Shown here: one piece after another, positions 45,159 to 51,923 of the stretch | Layout: every line of letters begins with the position of its first letter | Position numbering within the stretch: position 1 is the first letter of the stretch | From: an uncultured Ruminococcus sp. | GTDB taxonomy: Bacteria > Bacillota > Clostridia > Oscillospirales > Ruminococcaceae | DNA length: 64,000 nt | Direction of reading: 5' to 3' | Assembly (NCBI GenBank): GCA_902787825.1 | Contig: CADAHS010000006.1 | Span: forward strand, 1 to 64,000 | The notes under the pieces: model-generated | What the model saw: the letters and a program-made list of their open reading frames with translations, nothing else | The model's database searches: none | What the model was told of the DNA's origin: nothing | Made by a program: the position numbers and the translations under genes

Positions 45159-46397
45159 ATGGCCAAAGAAAACTTATCAAAAAAGCTTGTGTCCAGATGG
45201 GCAGGTGCCGTATTAGCTGTAGTTCTCACGTTTACATGCTATACAGGTTCAGCAACATCTGACTCTGAGATCACCGTACAGGAGGAAACCTCACAAACAA
45301 GTGAGACTACTTATGTATCAGGAACTGCTGACACGGTCGAGCTTACAATGGCGACCTTCAGAGCTTCACAGAGTGAATCTTCAAGCTTGGTAACCATGCA
45401 GACAGAAACCTCTGCAACTGAAAGCACCACTTCAGCAACAACCGCTTCAGCTGCAAATAGATCTGCAAATGCTGGTACCACCACGACTAAGTCTACTACG
45501 ACCAGATCAAATTACAATGTAAAAACAGATCTGAACAGTGGAGTAACCACAAAAAGACCCGCTGCTACAACAACAGCAGGTACTTCATCAACTCCCGCTG
45601 AGACCGCTGCTGAAAGCATCGAAGAGCAGCCAGAGGGAAGCCTCGCAAGACCGGTGCTGATCGCAGAGCAGACGATCGACTCGGATTACACTCATCCATA
45701 TAACCAGCAGACAAAATGCATAACGGTTCATTGGAAGGCTGTAACGGGTGCGACAAAGTATAAGGTTTTTGTTAAGAACGGACAGTACAGCGACTGGACA
45801 AACGTTGCCGAAACTGCCGGCTTGCAGTATACCGTAACAGGACTCAGAAGGGATACCGCATATCTTTTTGCGGTAAAGGCAGTTGACGGGGACGGAAACC
45901 TCTCATCTATGTCAGATGCTATGAATATCAAGACTGCCAGAATGGATTACAGTAAAGCCGACTGGCAGGCAATGTGCCGCATCGTGTTCCATGAGGTAGG
46001 CGGCGCAGCAGGTTCCTTCTGGGATAAGCCAATCGTTTACGTTGCAGACTGTGTAACTAATCAGTATGTATGCGCAAAATATACCAAGAAGGGCGTATGG
46101 CCGAAGTATTACAGCAGATATTCCAATATAGCAAGTATCATCTATACAAGCGGCGGATTCCTTTCTGATGCAGGACTCGCTGCTCGTGGAGCAACCTATT
46201 CAAGAGTTTCACAAAGAGTAAAGCTTGCTGTCTGGGGCGCAACTTACGGCGTGACCTCACTGAAGAACATTGCTAATGATTATAACGTGTTCTACTGGTG
46301 CAACAGCGGCTCGTATAAGAGCAGCAGCAAGGTCGCATATAATTTCAGGCTCCCTTGGGGCGGATATATGCAGATCTGGAGACAGTACTGGGGCTAA
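45159..46397 (+). CDS. Secreted cell-wall hydrolase (SleB/CwlJ-like) with fibronectin type III domain
   Basis: The 412-residue product has a signal peptide (MAKENLSKKLVSRWAGAVL, then a hydrophobic run), a Thr/Ser-rich linker (about residues 35-165), an Fn3 domain (about 170-265: ITVHWKAVTGATKYKVFV, YTVTGLRRDTAYLFAVKAVD), and a C-terminal hydrolase domain from about 275 (MCRIVFHEVGGAAG). The catalytic Glu candidate is in FHEVGG. The start is ATG 45159; an in-frame GTG at 45111 would put the leader before the signal peptide and has poor spacing. Likely role: peptidoglycan cleavage outside the cell. Confidence 0.82.
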   Translation: MAKENLSKKLVSRWAGAVLAVVLTFTCYTGSATSDSEITVQEETSQTSETTYVSGTADTVELTMATFRASQSESSSLVTMQTETSATESTTSATTASAANRSANAGTTTTKSTTTRSNYNVKTDLNSGVTTKRPAATTTAGTSSTPAETAAESIEEQPEGSLARPVLIAEQTIDSDYTHPYNQQTKCITVHWKAVTGATKYKVFVKNGQYSDWTNVAETAGLQYTVTGLRRDTAYLFAVKAVDGDGNLSSMSDAMNIKTARMDYSKADWQAMCRIVFHEVGGAAGSFWDKPIVYVADCVTNQYVCAKYTKKGVWPKYYSRYSNIASIIYTSGGFLSDAGLAARGATYSRVSQRVKLAVWGATYGVTSLKNIANDYNVFYWCNSGSYKSSSKVAYNFRLPWGGYMQIWRQYWG

Positions 46398-46406
46398 TAA
46401 ACAAAC

Positions 46407-46437
46407 AGAGATCGGATAATTCCGGTCTCTATTTTGT
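46407..46437 (+). terminator. Terminator of the cell-wall hydrolase gene
   Basis: AGAGATCGGA pairs with TCCGGTCTCT (one mismatch) around a 4-nt loop, then ATTTTGTT. Confidence 0.7.
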
Positions 46438-46440
46438 TGC

Positions 46441-46469
46441 TTGACAGTGTTTTGAATGTGTGGTATAAT
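46441..46469 (+). promoter_or_regulatory. Strong sigma-A promoter upstream of tRNA-Leu
   Basis: TTGACA (46441-46446), 17-bp spacer, TATAAT (46464-46469) preceded by TGTGG: both hexamers are consensus. Confidence 0.9.
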
Positions 46470-46473
46470 AACA

Positions 46474-46661
46474 ATGTTATCAATGCTTGGTGTGCATTTT
46501 TTCTGATTCGATTGAGGCATACAAGGCAAAATATATGCGTGTGTGTGCGGACATACTTGCAGTCGCAAGCAGGGCAGACACATCAGCTTTAGGCAGCGTT
46601 ACAACAGTGGTACTTTTCCGGATTATTCCAATATATCCGAAAATCAAAAATTGAATAATAT
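46474..46661 (+). ncRNA. Candidate structured leader RNA directly preceding tRNA-Leu
   Basis: The transcript from the 46441 promoter carries about 188 nt before the tRNA. By hand-folding, its 5' end (ATGTTATCAAT, 46474-46484) pairs with its 3' end (ATTG, bulged A, ATAATAT, 46650-46661), which touches the first base of the tRNA. Internal hairpins are GCTTGGTGTGC/GCATACAAGGC (46485-46495 with 46517-46527, one mismatch) and CTTGC/GCAAG (46556-46560 with 46565-46569). No credible ORF is present. It does not match tmRNA, SRP RNA, RNase P RNA or a rod-like 6S RNA that I can recognise. Confidence 0.4.
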
Positions 46662-46746
46662 GCGGGTGTGGTGAAATTGGCATACACGGCAGTTTTAGGT
46701 GCTGCTTCCGAGAGGAGTGCAGGTTCAAGTCCTGTCACCCGCACCA
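46662..46746 (+). tRNA. tRNA-Leu (anticodon TAG)
   Basis: The acceptor stem is GCGGGTG/CACCCGC with discriminator A and encoded CCA. The anticodon stem GCAGT/GCTGC closes the loop TTTAGGT, giving anticodon TAG, which reads CUA and other CUN leucine codons. A long class II variable arm (about 46709-46718) and the T-arm GCAGG-TTCAAGT-CCTGT are present. Confidence 0.97.
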
Positions 46747-46750
46747 TTTT

Positions 46751-46778
46751 AAGAGGCTCATCAGAGCTTCTTTTTTTG
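46751..46778 (+). terminator. Terminator after tRNA-Leu
   Basis: AAGAGGCTC pairs with GAGCTTCTT (one G-T pair) around a 3-nt loop, followed by a long T-run. Confidence 0.85.
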
Positions 46779-46795
46779 CTTTTTATTAAAAAGTA

Positions 46796-46824
46796 TTGCA
46801 ATCCGATATACATTGTGGTATAAT
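46796..46824 (+). promoter_or_regulatory. Sigma-A promoter of the toxin-antitoxin operon
   Basis: TTGCAA (46796-46801), 17-bp spacer, TATAAT (46819-46824) preceded by TGTGG. The start codon follows 25 bp later, so antitoxin binding here could autoregulate. Confidence 0.8.
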
Positions 46825-46848
46825 AATATCAGGAAAGGTGGTGGCATT

Positions 46849-47166
46849 ATGGCTGTTAAAAGTTCAAATGTAATTGCAAGGGTAGAACCGGAGATAAAGG
46901 AACAAGCAGAAGCCATACTTTCAAAACTCGGTATTTCTGCATCTAATGCAATAAATATGTTTTACAGACAGATAATTCTTTGGAATGGGTTGCCGTTCAG
47001 ACCTTCAATACCTTACAGTGCTCCAAAAGCTCTTGATGAAATGAGTAAAGAAGAATTTGATGCCAAGCTGTCAAGAGGACTTGAGCAGGCTAAAGCCGGA
47101 GAGGGAGTACAAGCAGACGAGTTTTTTGATTCTCTGAAAGAGGAGATATTGAAGTCTTATGTCTGA
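46849..47166 (+). CDS. RelB/DinJ family antitoxin
   Basis: The 105-residue protein starts at ATG 46849 after a GGAAAGGTGGTGG ribosome site. Residues 1-50 form the ribbon-helix-helix DNA-binding part (SNVIARVEPEIKEQAEAILSKLGISASNAINMFYRQI), followed by the DinJ-type motif NGLPFRPSIP. The C-terminal helix should neutralise the toxin. It overlaps the toxin gene by 8 bp, the classic type II toxin-antitoxin layout. Confidence 0.92.
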   Translation: MAVKSSNVIARVEPEIKEQAEAILSKLGISASNAINMFYRQIILWNGLPFRPSIPYSAPKALDEMSKEEFDAKLSRGLEQAKAGEGVQADEFFDSLKEEILKSYV

Positions 47167-47497
47167 ATCGTATAGCGTTATTATTACGCCTGAGGCTCAG
47201 AGTGATATTTCTAAAATCATTCACTATATCGCTGGGGAGTTGAAAGCTCCGCAGGCTGCTGTTAACCTGAATGATCTGTTTTTAAAGAGTATCAAAGATC
47301 TGGCTGTTTTTCCAAAACGTAATAAGGTCATAGATGAAGAACCTTGGGGCAGTGAAAAAATCAGAAAGCTTATCGTAAAGAATTATTATGTCTATTACAA
47401 TGTTAATGATTTAACTCGGACCATTAGCATTATCGCTGTCATATATGCTGGAATGGATCAAACAAAACAAATAAATAAACGCAGCAAAACTAAATAG
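47159..47497 (+). CDS. RelE/ParE family toxin
   Basis: The 112-residue product has the RelE/ParE fold pattern: YSVIITPEAQSDISKIIHYIAGELK at the N-terminus, then a basic region SEKIRKLIVKNYYVYYNVND and the final strand ISIIAVIYAGMD. The C-terminal tail is Lys-rich. RelE members cleave mRNA on the ribosome, ParE members poison gyrase; sequence alone does not decide between them. Confidence 0.9.
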   Translation: MSESYSVIITPEAQSDISKIIHYIAGELKAPQAAVNLNDLFLKSIKDLAVFPKRNKVIDEEPWGSEKIRKLIVKNYYVYYNVNDLTRTISIIAVIYAGMDQTKQINKRSKTK

Positions 47498-47507
47498 TAA
47501 ATAACAT

Positions 47508-47550
47508 AGGCTGATGCGATCTGATACGCACCAGCCTTGTATTATTTTAT
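47508..47550 (+). terminator. Terminator of the toxin-antitoxin operon
   Basis: GGCTGaTGCG pairs with CGCAcCAGCC with one A-C mismatch and an 8-nt loop, then a T-rich tail. A near-copy with compensating changes ends the next gene (48944-48972). Confidence 0.75.
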
Positions 47551-47557
47551 TTGCCTA

Positions 47558-47586
47558 TTGACTTGTTTGTTCTGCCGTGATATAAT
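47558..47586 (+). promoter_or_regulatory. Sigma-A promoter of the antiporter gene
   Basis: TTGACT (47558-47563), 17-bp spacer, TATAAT (47581-47586). Transcription would start about 10-15 nt before the riboswitch. Confidence 0.85.
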
Positions 47587-47603
47587 GAATGCAGACAATT
47601 TGA

Positions 47604-47665
47604 TATGGGAATGATGTTCTCCCCTGGGAAACCTAAACCGCTTATTCAAGCTGATGACTTCTGCG
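47604..47665 (+). promoter_or_regulatory. Fluoride riboswitch (crcB RNA) aptamer
   Basis: The sequence shows the conserved parts of the fluoride aptamer in order: GGGAATGATGTTCTCCC (47607-47623) as the first hairpin, the joining AAACCGC (47635-47641), the short stem GCTTATTCAAGC (47640-47651), and the 3' block GCTGATGACTTCTGC (47650-47664). By established knowledge this RNA senses fluoride ion. Downstream lies a cation/proton antiporter, one of the gene classes known to be linked to this motif. Confidence 0.88.
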
Positions 47666-47694
47666 TTTTACGCAATAGTTATCGGCTCTTTTTT
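47649..47694 (+). terminator. Riboswitch expression platform: intrinsic terminator overlapping the aptamer
   Basis: AGCTGATGACT (47649-47659) pairs fully, with two G-T pairs, with AGTTATCGGCT (47677-47687), capped by a small GCG/CGC hairpin and followed by TCTTTTTTATT. Because the left arm is part of the aptamer, fluoride binding should prevent terminator formation and switch the gene on. Confidence 0.85.
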
Positions 47695-47715
47695 ATTCTG
47701 TTTGGAGGTATTATT

Positions 47716-48960
47716 ATGATTTTATCACTTGCGGTCATTTTTCTTGTCGGTTTGTCTGCCGCTGCAATATTTGAGAAAATAGGATTGCCTCGTATAATTG
47801 GTATGCTTGGCGTAGGAATCGTGGTAAGTCCATATGTTCTTGACCTGCTCGACTCGAAAATACTCGGCATATCCTCAGAGCTTCGGCAGATAGCACTTAT
47901 CATTATACTGATAAAAGCGGGATTGTCGCTTAACCTTTCAGACTTGAAGAAGGTTGGCAGATCTGCTGTGATGATGTCATTTGTTCCTGCATGCTGTGAG
48001 ATAGTCGGATATATTCTGTTCGCTCCGCTTCTGCTCGGTGTGAACCGTATTGAATCAGCTGTCATGGGTGCGGTACTGAGTGCTGTCTCTCCTGCAGTCG
48101 TCGTGCCGAGAATGGTGAAACTGATAGAAGAAAAATGTGGAACACAGAAAAGCATTCCGCAGATGATTCTTGCAGGAGCGTCCTGTGATGATATCTTCGT
48201 TATCGTGCTGTTCTCCACATTTGTGACGATGGCGCAGGGCGGCTCGGCAAAAGTCACTGACTTTTTGAATATCCCCATATCCATAGTTCTCGGCGTTCTG
48301 CTCGGTGCGGCAGTCGGACTTCTGATTTATTTTCTCTTTGAAAAATCATACCAGAACAAGATCAAAATCAGAAACAGCACAAAGGTCATTATCCTGCTCG
48401 GAACATCCTTTTTGCTGATGAGTGTTGAAAATCTTGTGAAGCCCTATGTTGCCATGTCGGGATTGCTTGCTGTTGTAGCTATGGCTTGCGTGGTGAAGCT
48501 GAAAGTCAACAAGAGCGTTTGTGCAAGACTGTCTGAAAAGTTCGGCAAGCTGTGGATAGCCGCCGAAATAATGCTGTTCGTGCTTGTAGGTGCTGCTGTT
48601 GATGTTCGCTACACACTTACGGCAGGCGGTATGGCGGTTCTGATGATATTCATAGCTCTCGCTTTCAGGTCTGTGGGTGTAGTCTTATGTATGGTCGGCA
48701 CGGAGCTTAACACAAAAGAACGTTTCTTCTGTGTGATAGCCTATCTTCCGAAAGCAACGGTGCAGGCAGCTATAGGCTCGGTACCGCTGTCGCTTGGTCT
48801 GCCATGCGGAAAGATAGTGTTATCAGTTGCGGTGCTTGCGATTCTGATCACAGCTCCGCTTGGCGCTCTAGGAATCGACCGCAGCTATTCTTTCCTTTTA
48901 TCGACCGATATCGGTACTGAAAACAATAGAAGACAAAAAAGTAAGGCTGATGCAATCTGA
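47716..48960 (+). CDS. Cation/proton antiporter (CPA family), under fluoride riboswitch control
   Basis: The 414-residue membrane protein starts at ATG 47716, 7 nt after GGAGG. An in-frame ATG at 47605 lies inside the riboswitch and is rejected. About 12 hydrophobic helices are visible, with the family's GLPRIIGMLGVGIVVSPYVLDLL start, the charged helix KAGLSLNLSDL, SAVSPAVVVPRMVKL, and the unwound pair region around SCDDIFVIVLFSTFV. Riboswitch control suggests a role in fluoride or acid stress, but ion specificity is an inference. Confidence 0.9.
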   Translation: MILSLAVIFLVGLSAAAIFEKIGLPRIIGMLGVGIVVSPYVLDLLDSKILGISSELRQIALIIILIKAGLSLNLSDLKKVGRSAVMMSFVPACCEIVGYILFAPLLLGVNRIESAVMGAVLSAVSPAVVVPRMVKLIEEKCGTQKSIPQMILAGASCDDIFVIVLFSTFVTMAQGGSAKVTDFLNIPISIVLGVLLGAAVGLLIYFLFEKSYQNKIKIRNSTKVIILLGTSFLLMSVENLVKPYVAMSGLLAVVAMACVVKLKVNKSVCARLSEKFGKLWIAAEIMLFVLVGAAVDVRYTLTAGGMAVLMIFIALAFRSVGVVLCMVGTELNTKERFFCVIAYLPKATVQAAIGSVPLSLGLPCGKIVLSVAVLAILITAPLGALGIDRSYSFLLSTDIGTENNRRQKSKADAI

Positions 48961-48980
48961 TTGCACCAGCCTTTCTTTTT
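48944..48980 (+). terminator. Terminator of the antiporter gene
   Basis: GGCTGaTGCAA pairs with TTGCAcCAGCC around a 4- to 5-nt loop and runs into CTTTCTTTTT. The left arm overlaps the end of the coding region. It is closely similar to the hairpin at 47508. Confidence 0.8.
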
Positions 48981-48982
48981 AT

Positions 48983-50557
48983 TTATACCTGTTCGTCATC
49001 ATACTTTGTCACGCTCTGCTCAAATGCACCGTTGAATATAAACTGCACATCAAGGCTCTTGTCCTCGTTTTGATGCACAAGCACCTTTTGCACAAGCATT
49101 CGCAGATCGGAATCCGATATCTTCGGCTGAGAAAGTATCTCGTCAAGCAGCTCGGCAGTTGAGCGCAGCTGGCTGCTCTTTTTGGAACTTACCTCATCAA
49201 GCCGCCTGCATTCGCTTATCCTGTTTTGGAGTTCCTTAATTTCGCCCTCACGCTTTTTTATCATCTCGCTGTACATATCAGCGTGAGCCTTGTCGGTTAT
49301 GCGCTCCATAAGGATCTGCTGTATCTGCTCCTGAAGCAGATCTATCCGCTGGGTGTACTGCTGTATCCGCTGCTCGAATCTTGGTTTGTTCTTCTGCCAC
49401 TCCCTGACTATCCTTTCGTACCTTTTGCTGTCCTCTTTGATCCTGTCACGCAGACGGTACAGCTCATCGCTCACACATTTGTCCAGCTGGCTTTCGTGTA
49501 TTCGGTGGGGAGTGCAGTACTGCTTGCCGTACCTGTGGTGGCTGTTGCAGGTGTACTCAACATACCTGTCATCGCCTTTCCCCCGCCACTTGGCAATAAG
49601 TATCGCACCGCAGTCAGCACACTTTATCATTCCCGAGTATCTGTGCAGCGTACCTCCGATCTTTGTGCGGCAGGTGTTTGCCATTCTGCTCTCTATGACC
49701 GCCTGCACCTTGTTGAAGGTCACCTTGTCGATTATCGCAGGTACAAAATCTTCGTGTCGGAATCGTTCTTCCTCGGGAACGACTTTCTTGGTCTTGTAGA
49801 TCTTGCTGGTGACCGTCTTGTGATTAACAAGGGTGCCTGTGTATATCTCGTTGGTCAAAAGCCTTTTGATAGTCGTCTGTGCCCACAGGAACTTCTTGCA
49901 CATCTGTGTCCGCTGTGCGCCTATCTTTCTGTGGGAGTAGAACTCGGGAGACTTGACACCACGTCTGTTCAGCTCCTTTGCGATAGACGACAGCCCACGC
50001 CCTTGGAGATAGGAGTGGTATATCTCTCTGACTATGTCGGCGGCTATCTCATCGACTCTGACTTCACCCGTGAGCTTGTCCTTGTAGTACCCCATAGGGA
50101 GATTGACTATCAGCCCTTGCTTTTGCTTCTGGTTGATGCCCGTTCTTATCTTTCTGCCGATGTCCTTGGCATAGAAGTCATTGTATATCTGCTTGAATCC
50201 TATCAGCAGATCGTCATCCTCATCGCTGGTATCTATCCCCTCGGTGACGGAATAAACTTTGACATCGTTCTGCCGAAGGTGGTCGATGAACAGGGCAGTC
50301 TGCGTTCTGTGTCTGCCAAGACGGCTCAGATCCTTGACGAGCACCAGCTCGACTATCCCTTTGTCAACAGCTTTTTCAAGCTCCTCAAGACCTTTTCGGT
50401 TGAATGACATTCCCGATACGTTGTCATCAAAGCTCTCACCGACTATCTCCAGACCTTTCTGCTGTGCGTAGTCAACAAGTATCTGTCTTTGATTTTGCAG
50501 GCTGTTCATTTCACTGTCCTCATCACGAGACAGCCTGTAATATAACCATGTTTTCAA
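48983..50557 (-). CDS. Large serine recombinase (integrase/resolvase family) of a mobile element
   Basis: The 524-residue protein has the N-terminal resolvase domain with nucleophile Ser10 in YYRLSRDED, then DNVSGMSFNRKGLEELE and KDLSRLGRHRTQ. A recombinase domain (about 170-280: MGYYKDKLTGEVRVDE) and a zinc ribbon (CADCGAIL...CNSHHRYGKQYC) follow, then a long coiled coil (about 375-450). It starts at TTG 50557 with AAAGGATG upstream. It most likely integrates and excises the element to its right. The att sites are not recognisable. Confidence 0.93.
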   Translation of the reverse strand: MKTWLYYRLSRDEDSEMNSLQNQRQILVDYAQQKGLEIVGESFDDNVSGMSFNRKGLEELEKAVDKGIVELVLVKDLSRLGRHRTQTALFIDHLRQNDVKVYSVTEGIDTSDEDDDLLIGFKQIYNDFYAKDIGRKIRTGINQKQKQGLIVNLPMGYYKDKLTGEVRVDEIAADIVREIYHSYLQGRGLSSIAKELNRRGVKSPEFYSHRKIGAQRTQMCKKFLWAQTTIKRLLTNEIYTGTLVNHKTVTSKIYKTKKVVPEEERFRHEDFVPAIIDKVTFNKVQAVIESRMANTCRTKIGGTLHRYSGMIKCADCGAILIAKWRGKGDDRYVEYTCNSHHRYGKQYCTPHRIHESQLDKCVSDELYRLRDRIKEDSKRYERIVREWQKNKPRFEQRIQQYTQRIDLLQEQIQQILMERITDKAHADMYSEMIKKREGEIKELQNRISECRRLDEVSSKKSSQLRSTAELLDEILSQPKISDSDLRMLVQKVLVHQNEDKSLDVQFIFNGAFEQSVTKYDDEQV

Positions 50558-50594
50558 GTTTTTTCATCCTTTCATTTTTAAGAAACGCATAAGC

Positions 50595-50792
50595 CTATGC
50601 CGATATTGCAAGCTCTGTTTCTTCTGCTGCATCGTAAGAGTCTGCACCGCTTTCGTTCAGAAAGTCGATCAGCAGCGACTCAATAAATGTGTCGAACAGA
50701 TCAGTCCTGCCGTTGTAATCAACAGTTACAGAATTGATAACAGGCATAAGGCATCTGCGTTTTGAGTTTGTTTTAACAGTATTTGTAGTCAT
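50595..50792 (-). CDS. Small hypothetical protein, paralog of the next gene
   Basis: The 65-residue product starts at ATG 50792 behind AAAGGAAC. A basic N-terminus is followed by the core PVINSVTVDYNGRTDLFDTFIESLL. This core is shared with the protein at 50889-51071. I do not know the family. Position just upstream of the integrase, same strand, suggests an element-specific accessory role. Confidence 0.75.
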   Translation of the reverse strand: MTTNTVKTNSKRRCLMPVINSVTVDYNGRTDLFDTFIESLLIDFLNESGADSYDAAEETELAISA

Positions 50793-50888
50793 AGCATCTG
50801 TTCCTTTCACGGTAGATTTTTGGCACGTGCGCAGGGTGGTGTTTGCGTACCACACACACTACCACAAGGCTTTTTGAATATCCAGCGT

Positions 50889-51071
50889 TTACGCACTTTT
50901 TTCAGAAAGATCTACCTTTTGGACAGAAAGCTGCTGGTCAGCATTGGTCAAACTATCTGAATCCAGATAGCTTTTCAGCAGCGAACCAATAAAGTTCTCG
51001 AACTTTTCCTGATCGCCGTTGTAGCTGATCGTGACCGAATTTATGACAGGCTTTTCAGTTTTTCTACCCAT
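50889..51071 (-). CDS. Small hypothetical protein, paralog of the previous gene
   Basis: The 60-residue product starts at ATG 51071 behind AAAGGAG. The core PVINSVTISYNGDQEKFENFIGSLL aligns with the neighbouring 65-residue protein, so the two arose by duplication. The C-terminal tails are unrelated. Confidence 0.75.
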   Translation of the reverse strand: MGRKTEKPVINSVTISYNGDQEKFENFIGSLLKSYLDSDSLTNADQQLSVQKVDLSEKSA

Positions 51072-51923
51072 ATATCTATTCTCCTTTGTTTCGTTTTTGA
51101 TGTCGTTCTTTTGTTTGCATTTGATTTGTAGTTGTTCATTTTTATATGTCCTTTCTATTTTTAATTTGATTTTGCAGGGCATCATGTTTCGTGATACCCT
51201 TTTTCAAAGTGAAGCTACGGTGAACGATTTGTACACCGTCAAGGGGTGAACGAAATGGACACCCCTTTGATGAGGTGGTGATTTGCCGACCCACGATGAC
51301 GCGTTTCAGGGAGTCATCTTTTTTGCAGTTAAGAATTACAACACATATTTTTAGTCCACTCTGAAACTGCCCGTGACTCCTGCACAACCCCTCGCACTAT
51401 CGCCGAAAGAGGCTGTTCTTTCAATTTATGACGTCGGTAGTTTTAGCTTTTTCACATTTTGACTCCAATTCTCCTTTCGCAGATTCTCTCGCAAACACGC
51501 CGAGCTTTGCTCGTCGAAGTGAGGCGTGCGGCGGCAAATGACGCCGTGCTTTTTCCTGCAAAGCTCTGAATGCTCTGAAATCGAGCAAAGTTTGGCTGTA
51601 CTCAAAACTGCCGGGTTATCAGTTCAGACATATCCTTTTTCTGCCAATGAGACAGGGGGTCACGGGGGTCGCCCCGAGCCTGCTGACTCGGCAGATCGCC
51701 GACCCGCTTTAGCGAGGCAGGCGGACAGCCGGAGGCGATGCTGGCTGGTCACAAAGTTGTGCGGTTTTCGGACTGCCGTTTGATACTGATACTTGGAACA
51801 GTTTTACACAGCACTCGTTCTCTGCAAAGCGTTCAATCTCGGGCTTTTCTCTTTTCTGCTATTTCAGGGTTACTATACAGATAGTAAACTCCTGCGGCGA
51901 GAGTTTTTTACTCTCTCATTCGC
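51072..51923. other. 850-bp stretch without a convincing gene, holding several hairpins
   Basis: Plus-strand frames at 51526-51783 and 51793-52233 lack ribosome sites and family features, and I reject them. Visible structure: AAGGGGTG/CACCCCTT (51241-51248 with 51260-51267); GATGAC/GTCATC followed by six T (51295-51324, a plus-strand terminator); and a GC-rich segment at 51650-51740 with CGGGG/CCCCG (51663-51676). The base composition of that segment differs from its surroundings. It could hold a transfer or replication origin, but nothing proves this. Confidence 0.5.

Noticed and set aside
46474..46661. 6S, SRP or tmRNA identity for the tRNA leader RNA
   Set aside because: The fold is branched, not rod-like, and the SRP loop and tmRNA tag elements are absent.
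47605..47715. N-terminal extension of the antiporter from the ATG at 47605
   Set aside because: That codon lies inside the fluoride aptamer and the extension would be coded by the riboswitch; GGAGG at 47704 supports the ATG at 47716.
47508..48972. The similar hairpins as attachment-site repeats of the integrase
   Set aside because: Each is a functional-looking terminator with compensating base changes, which selection on RNA structure explains better than site-specific recombination.
49226..50407. Long plus-strand frame of 393 residues
   Set aside because: Antisense of the serine recombinase, whose domains and start are clear; the plus frame lacks any motif.
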